Shown piece after piece: positions 57,828 to 64,000 of a DNA stretch of 64,000 nt (positions are counted from its first letter, which is position 1; the number at the start of each line of letters is the position of its first letter). Location of the stretch: positions 1 to 64,000 of the forward strand of contig BCKK01000008.1 in NCBI GenBank assembly GCA_001600615.1. The letters are read 5' to 3'. The notes under the pieces were generated by a model. It was not told where the DNA came from and searched no databases. It worked only from the letters and a program-made list of their open reading frames with translations. The translations under genes and the position numbers were made by a program. The stretch is from Dioszegia crocea. Its lineage: Eukaryota; Basidiomycota; Tremellomycetes; Tremellales; Bulleribasidiaceae.

Positions 57828-60386
57828 CTACAGTCTCTGACCTGTATATCTCACCGGACTACTTTCTGGCGAACTATCCACCTCCCTCTCACGCGGTGGT
57901 GGACTCCTATACAGATCCTCGCTCATCCGCCCATTGAACAACCTATCCCTCTCCTCGGCATCCTCATCCCCTGGATTCTTGAGCCTGGGATAGTCCGATC
58001 CGGGCTGATGTGTCCCCCTCAAATCCGATCGTGAAGATTTAGGCGAGGGTCCATTCCCAGTATTGATATGGAACAGATTCGCGATTCCTCTCCGGCGAGG
58101 CTCATCTGTATCTGGTAGATTGGCATGTGTCGATGAAGTGGACGGAGGGATTGATCGAGAGTAAGGATCAGTGTACATGTCTCGATGTTGATCCCGAATA
58201 TCAAAGTAGTTGACATTGGGGTTGACGGGGCTCGTTATTGCTCGTGGACGATTGGCTGTGTCGCCCTCGTCATCATCGTCTTCATGCGTGGATTCGGTCA
58301 TTGTGGGGAGAATAGAGGGGTCGGTCTGATGTCGACGAGGAGTGGGGTGGGTGGGTTGATGTGAGTGGATGCTGGCGTGTGCTCGATTGGGGTCATATTG
58401 GTGTACGACATCTTCCTCCTCGAACTGCCATGTCAGCTCTGTGTGCCTGGTTCGTGCAGCAAATTCGAACACACCTTCAAATGCGACTTTGACGATCGGG
58501 AGGGAGGGAACTGATGTCCATGACCCATACTCGCCAGATTCGGAGATGAGAGTGGTGATTTATGCTGAGCAATCTTATCCAGAGCATCGCGCGGCATAGG
58601 GTTCGATGACGCACTAGGCGACATAGGATTATCCGACACTGCACAATCAGCCACAATCCAATCCCTCCATTTTTTAACTCACACTGATACCGTCTAAGAT
58701 TCTCCATCCCCACAGTCGTCAACCCACTATCACTCGGTTCAATCTCATACCACCTTTTCCCTCCACTCAACCCTGCCTGACTCAGACTCATCCGTCGGGA
58801 CACACTTCTCGCTCGGATGATACTGCCCACTGCCCCAAATCCACCTCGTAATGCGTCCATCCCCGGATCTTCAAAGTGCGTCACCTCCTCCTTCTCATTA
58901 TGCGCCTCGACGGGTTCGCGCGAGGCTTGCATGAGAATCGTAGTTCGCCGGCCTAGACCTTTGAATTTCGTAGGGTCGACTTTGGACATTTGGAGAAGGG
59001 TGATGCCGAGGCAAATGATGACGAAGCCTAGGACCATGGTTATTAGGGAGACGGCGGATGCTTTTAGGCCTTGGTAGAGGCTGCATCATTAGTGAGTGGG
59101 TGTGGGAAGGAGGGTGGGACGTACATGAAACTGGTAATCATGACTGCGGTGGTGAAGGTGCAGAAGTAGACTGGAACGACCATCGAGGTGTTGACTAGCA
59201 ATCAGCTGTGATCACTTGGAGAAGATGGTAGGATGGCTGCCAGCTGGAAAGTGCGACTCACAAAGTTCGAGAGCTTTATTGAGGTAGTTGATTCTAGAGC
59301 GTAAGTTTCCGCACAAACATCTGATATCGCTGAAACTTACTCGACGAGCAGGGTGACGACGACTACAATATCAGCTCGAACTCTCGTAGGCACGTGAACC
59401 AGAATCTCAGACTCACCGAAGACGAGTAGGAACCAGAAGAACCAATTCCTACCAATATCAGCTTGAGTCCACATACCCTCACAAACACAACCCGACTTGT
59501 ACTCACTTGACCTGATTATTCCCTCCAATACTAGTGACGATACTCGCCCCCAGTCCCTGGGTACAACTCACACTGACTCCACCAATCAAAGAGCATATCG
59601 TAATATACACCATCATATGAGTCTTACCCCACTTCTTGGCGCCCCAGAACATCAAGATCAGACTGACAATGATGAGGATTGAGCCCCACACTAAGAATCC
59701 AGGCGATAGGAAGAGGTGTTTAAATCCTTCGATTGTGGTTACGCTTTGCTGCTCGGGAGCGTTTAGGGCGAGGATCGTGGCTCCGATTATGCACAGGATG
59801 CAGCCTATCCAGCCCTACAGATCAGTACTTCATCCAATTGTGCAATAGAGGACATACAAATAATGTCAGGCTTTCTTTTAGGAAAAAGTGTGATAGGATT
59901 GCGGAAATCACAACGGATAGAGCACCCATAGGCGTGACGAGAATAGCTTCGGTGAAGGCGCTTGAGGGTCAGCATGAACCAATGGCAACCCCAATCTCGA
60001 CTGTGGACTTACTATGCGACGAAATTTAGGATCTCTCCGACGATCATCATGATCATACCTGCCATCCATCAACACACGCCCCAGCCCAAAGACCCCTTCA
60101 TGAACTTACCAGTCCACCATATCCAATTCTTCAAATACGCATGTCCCTCACCCGCCACATTCCCACCCTTCATCGTAGCATTCAACAGCCCCTTCTTCTT
60201 AATGACGAAACTAAACGTCAGCTCGATATTTCCACCCTAGAGTTGCTAGTCATAGACCCACCTGGCACCAATGAATACCCCACTTCCTATCGCCAGACAA
60301 ATCCCGACAATCTTGAACGTAGGATTCGCCTTATCACCACTTATAAGTCCAGCCGATGCCGAGGCAGACATTGAAGCTTCTGCCAT
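57828..60386 (-). CDS. NIPA-type magnesium transporter
   Basis: NIPA/DUF803 proteins move Mg2+ across plasma or endosomal membranes. Twelve exons keep frame from ATG at 60386: 60386-60262, 60210-60110, 60058-60013, 59960-59858, 59814-59507, 59448-59417, 59362-59341, 59293-59262, 59194-59125, 59080-58683, 58638-58475 and 58424-57828, giving about 665 residues. The first 350 residues hold about nine membrane spans with family blocks KIVGICLAIGSGVFIG, WWTGMIMMIVGEILNFVAYAF, ILVTPMGALSVVISAIL and QGLGASIV. The remaining 310 residues are a cytoplasmic, Ser/Pro/Arg-rich tail, which animal NIPA lacks. One exon is only 22 bases. Confidence 0.88.
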
Positions 60387-60985
60387 CTTGCCAAAGGACT
60401 ATCTGAAGGCGGTCGATAGATTGAGTCCTGACCGGCGAACTGCTCAACTGCGGTTGAGTGGGAAAGCCAATGGGGTTCGGTAGGTGCTATCGCCGAGGTG
60501 CCAAAGTGTTTTTTTTGATTCCAAGGTGGCCGAAAGAGTAATGTGAAGAAGGACGCCGCTTCTCGCGACCGAGATTGAGGATGGCACGCTTCCGCAGCGA
60601 GGCTTTCAAAGGGTGTGGGAAAGCGCGGCAATGCGATCACCGCTTTCGAAGATCCCTCCCCTAGAAAACGAGGGCGAAGGCAGTCGAACGGGAAATTTCC
60701 GCGGCTTGGGCGTCGTTGACGAATTATGGACTAGATCCAAGGGGGTACCCCTTGTTAATACAGCTGGTGAGAGCTGGTATGGACAAGGTATGTAGAGGTA
60801 TGGACTCTTCTCCCCGAGCAAAATCCTCATCTTTGGCGCGTCTAATTCGGGATTGATCGTCAGGGGTCACTTTACGTCATTCTACGGAGGCAGATCAGCC
60901 GCCAGGCACGCACCAGACACTTTATGAAACGCCTTACAGCTAGCAGCGTCTCATCTCACCATCTATGGCCACTGCCAACGCCTAG
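60387..60985. promoter_or_regulatory. Divergent promoter NIPA/TAD1
   Basis: A CRE-like TTACGTCAT lies near 60872. A six-codon upstream frame (ATG at 60965) ends TAG at 60983-60985, directly abutting the TAD1 ATG. No other gene. Confidence 0.45.
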
Positions 60986-62566
60986 ATGCCCCTCCCCTCC
61001 TCTATCGTAGCTCCAGACATTATAGCACAACTCGCCTTATCCACTTTTGCCTCTCTTCCCCGCAGCTTCAAACCGACCATTCGGACAAATGGGGTCCCGG
61101 AATGGACTATCCTCGCTTCGATAATCCTCTCCATCCCCTCTTTGGGCTTGACTGAGGGTTCACCAAATCTTCGATTGGTCTCGCTTGGGACTGGCGTCAA
61201 ATGCCTGCCTACAAATAAACTCCCGCCATGTGGTGACTCGCTGCATGATTCTCATGCTGAAGTATTGGCCAAAAGGGGATTTGGGCGGTTTCTCCTGGAT
61301 GAGGCTACAGCTTCTACCAGTTCTGCGGTTGCTGGGCAGAGTCAGATCTTGGAGCAAATCCAGAGGGATGGTAAAAGCAGGTTCAGATTGAAGGAAGGGA
61401 TCAGCGTACATCTTTACGTTTCTGCTCTACCCGTACGTCCGACATCTGATCAGCCGCTCTCGAAAATGACACTGACAAGTAGTGCGGAAATGCCTCAACC
61501 CTCTACACGGCAGCGCATCAACCCAAAACTATGGCGGACCTGAAAGACTCGCACGCTCCTTCCTCTCCTCATTCCGCTCCCGAGATATCAACTTCTCGCG
61601 GTCGAAATGGCTACTCCAACACCTCATCCCTCCGTACCAAACCCGGCCGCCCAGACTCTTTCCCCTCAATCAGCATGTCCTGCTCTGATAAGATCGCAAG
61701 TTGGAATGTGCTTGGTCTCCAAGGAGGCCTATTGGCCAAGTGGTTCGACCCGATATATCTCGATAGTGTCATCATAGGCGGCGTAGGGCAAGCACCGACG
61801 GATGAGGATGTGGTCGGGTTCGCTCGTGCTGCCGGGAGTAATGCCGATATATCGCTTGGATGGGAAGGTGCTATAAGGGCAGAGGTCGAAGAAGCCCTTT
61901 ATGGGCGATTGGGGAGTATCGAATGTGAGCTGGCCAACTCGAGTACCGCGAGGAAATAAGCTTACACCTTCAGCCCATCTCCCGCCGCCTTATCGCCTAG
62001 CCCGACCCTCAATCCACTTTACATCCCTCCCCTTCACCTTCGACAAACCATCCGTATCCGCCCTTCACCCCCAGGCCGAACCATCCCCTCATCCAACCTC
62101 TATCCTGCATTATCTCACCCCCACCGTTGCGGGCGGATACGCGAGTGAACATCTATTCAACGGAGTCGATCGACGCGCAGCCTGGAAATCACCTGGTCTG
62201 ATACCGATCGATGAGAAAAGACGGAGCGGAGCGTGTAAGCTCGAGATGATGCGGGCAAGCCTCAGATTGGAGGCTATGATGCGGGATGGAGAAGGGACCA
62301 CCCAGGTCGGAGGGAAAGTGAGGTATCATGATTTGAAGAAGGGGACGACATATCAGGATGTCAAAGCTTTACTGAGGGGCAAGCCGGGGGAGCTGGGGAT
62401 GGTGAAGGGGTTTGAAAAGTGTGGGGAGTTGTCAGTGACGGAACGACAGGTCGAGACGTCCGAAGCTGGATCTAAGGCCGGGTCGTCCGTACCTGATCCT
62501 CCTTTCGCAGGGTGGATCGTCAGCGGAGAGAAATGGGAGTGTTTCGACGGTGAAGGAGGGCTATAG
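60986..62566 (+). CDS. TAD1: tRNA-specific adenosine deaminase 1
   Basis: Tad1/ADAT1 deaminates A37 to inosine in tRNA-Ala of eukaryotes. Exons 60986-61432, 61483-61924 and 61974-62566 join to 493 residues. The deaminase zinc and catalytic motif is [12 protein letters not shown] (His and catalytic Glu), the second zinc ligand lies in PCGNAS, created at the first splice junction, and the third in [20 protein letters not shown], the typical ADAR/ADAT1 block. LDSVIIGG and the C-terminal [13 protein letters not shown] complete the editase domain. The N-terminus [13 protein letters not shown] fits the family. Confidence 0.93.
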
Positions 62567-62807
62567 CCTTGAAACCGGCGGCTTGACTGAGAGTCAATGA
62601 GTCTCGGCTTGTCCGGTAAATTCTGGTCTGCGTTGTTCGTAAGCTGTTTCCGCTCTTTGTATAACGAGAAAAGGAGCTGACTCCACCAAGTTTTGACAGC
62701 GAAAATTTAAACACGAATGCATCGTCACAGAACCAGCGATTACACACAGTCCATATCCTTCAGCTTCGGTACAGTACAGCACTACGCAGATAGTATTATC
62801 TCAAGCT

Positions 62808-63161
62808 TCAAATCCCGCCATCTACACCTAGACAAGCCAAACCGAGGGTCGCCGTGCCAAAAATAGCCCACTTTACAACGGCGCTCGCAGTCGACATGGA
62901 AGGGACGTAGCTGGACCCTCCCAATACCGACAAGTGGGTGGACACACAATCGGGGACAAAGTGCGTGTTGGTGTATGAGGCCAAGCCGGACGCAGCACTT
63001 GGCCCCAGGACGCAGAAGGCGGCCGCGGCAAGAGCGGTGTAAGCGGCGTATGTGGCTGCTGTTCGCCAGACGCTGGATTTTGCCGTGTCGTCTTTGGATG
63101 GTTTGGAGAAGAGTGTGGAACGGGTGGAACGGAGGCGTTCGTTGTATGAGTCGTGACTCAT
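62808..63161 (-). CDS. Small two-span membrane protein (117 aa)
   Basis: Intronless frame starting MSHDSYNERLRSTRSTLFS. A basic, phosphorylatable N-terminal tail precedes two hydrophobic segments (about residues 36-58, TYAAYTALAAAAFCVLG, and 92-110, VVKWAIFGTATLGLACLG). The loop between contains one Cys. No family recognised. Convergent with TAD1. Confidence 0.6.
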   Translation of the reverse strand: MSHDSYNERLRSTRSTLFSKPSKDDTAKSSVWRTAATYAAYTALAAAAFCVLGPSAASGLASYTNTHFVPDCVSTHLSVLGGSSYVPSMSTASAVVKWAIFGTATLGLACLGVDGGI

Positions 63162-63748
63162 GATGGGGAGTGACTGAGTTACCAGTGGGATGCTGGGGCG
63201 GATCTACGTATTGGTGCGCGTAATCGTGTGATAAGTCGCGATGGAAGGGAGTTGGGGTCTTGGGGCCGGGTGGAATGAGTAGGGATACGGAAAGTGGCGG
63301 GGGTCCGGTCGATACACATGGACACCTGACGCTGACTGTGGTGTGCCATGGCCTAGTCTCCGCGGGAAAGGGGCGTGATCTACAAGGGAGTCAGTAACGA
63401 TCAAACGTGTGCCATATGTATGGAGACCCTTTGTCGCCCAGGGAAGGAGAGGTCGAAACTTGACAAACAGGGCAAAACGAGCGTCATGGGCTGACACACT
63501 GCAGTACTGCGTTTGGGAGGGCAGAGTCAATGGAGTATGTATGCGAGGAGGGTAGGCTTTGATCCACAAGCAGATGGAAGAAGCTCTTTACTCGCAGGCC
63601 TCGAAATTCTTACATGTTTTGTCCTTAGGACTTGTCAGCTGATCAGCGATCAGCGCTCAGGTGGTGTAAGTTCAGCATGGTTGTCTGCGCAAAGCTTAAT
63701 TTCTGGTCAAGACAAATCGCCATCTCGCATGCAAACAAATACGAAAAA
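63162..63748. other. Intergenic, promoter of small membrane protein
   Basis: Open frames occur on both strands but none has splice, signal or domain support. Confidence 0.4.
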
Positions 63749-64000
63749 TCAGATCTCCGGCTCGCCCTCGACCTTGCTCGTGCTCTCGGCAGACTGGGGC
63801 CTGAACGACTCAATGCTCTTCTTCCGCGAATTCTTCAGAGCAACGCGGAACTCCTGCAAGGCCTCGTCAAAATCATCTTCCTCCTTCGCAGCGCGTCGCC
63901 TTTCCGCAAGCTTGCCGACCTGGTATCCCAACGCGACCTTGCTGAGCAACACGGCGTTCTTGTAGGTAGGAAGATGGTTGAGAGCGTATGATGCAGCGGT
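63749..64000 (-). CDS. Unknown protein, C-terminal part, cut by window edge
   Basis: The last 83 or so codons of a minus-strand gene: NHLPTYKNAVLLSKVALGYQ, then RRRAAKEEDDFDEALQEFRVALKNSRKKSIESF and an acidic end. A charged helix is likely. The visible part is too short to name a family. Confidence 0.55.
   Translation of the reverse strand, partial: TAASYALNHLPTYKNAVLLSKVALGYQVGKLAERRRAAKEEDDFDEALQEFRVALKNSRKKSIESFRPQSAESTSKVEGEPEI

Noticed and set aside
63204..63569. 121-codon minus-strand frame
   Set aside because: Irregular Pro/His-rich composition, no splice or domain support.

Overview
The window is nuclear DNA from a fungus, most likely a basidiomycetous yeast of the Tremellomycetes (Cryptococcus/Kwoniella-like). 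Genes are dense, lie on both strands and carry many short introns (about 45-90 bases) with GT..AG ends and CTGAC/CTAAC-like branch sites. One gene is a giant adenylate cyclase with Ras-association, leucine-rich-repeat, PP2C-like and cyclase parts, as in Cryptococcus CAC1. The exon structures below were assembled by hand from splice consensus and checked by reading-frame arithmetic. The genus itself is inference.

Layout. 1-4644: an intact-looking Ty1/copia retrotransposon on the minus strand. 5043-6562: two small single-intron genes for helical proteins. 7004-12518: ORC4 and YRA1/ALY, divergent from a 185-base promoter. 13292-16642: CDH1/FZR1, an APC/C activator. 16939-18980: a small unknown gene and an atypical short-chain dehydrogenase. 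19556-22468: three tandem paralogues for small secreted proteins with Kex2-like sites. 22688-26416: a large uncharacterised protein. 27801-31652: two tandem saccharopine-dehydrogenase-like reductases. 31916-34015: two paralogous 277-278 residue helical proteins. 34854-38463: RPS8, a Kre9/Knh1-like GPI-anchored protein and the PIG-X/PBN1 subunit. 38797-43120: four more small single-intron genes, all on the minus strand, three of them with duplicated upstream regulatory modules. 44160-49596: a coiled-coil protein and PWP2, divergent. 49838-60386: adenylate cyclase and a NIPA-type Mg2+ transporter. 60986-62566: TAD1/ADAT1. 62808-63161: a small membrane protein. The minus-strand gene at the right edge is cut.

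The conserved genes cover replication licensing (ORC4), cell-cycle exit (CDH1), mRNA export (YRA1), ribosome production (PWP2, RPS8), cAMP signalling (adenylate cyclase), GPI-anchor assembly (PIG-X) and tRNA editing (TAD1). They look like an ordinary collinear core. The unusual part is the accessory layer between them. It comprises a set of fast-diverging, helix-rich small proteins with one phase-0 intron. Upstream DNA of three of these genes (modules of about 100-170 bases carrying ACGCG(T) boxes) and TATA blocks of three of them are better conserved than the proteins. The layer also includes a tandem triplet of secreted, dibasic-processed proteins. These are the best candidates for an undescribed system.
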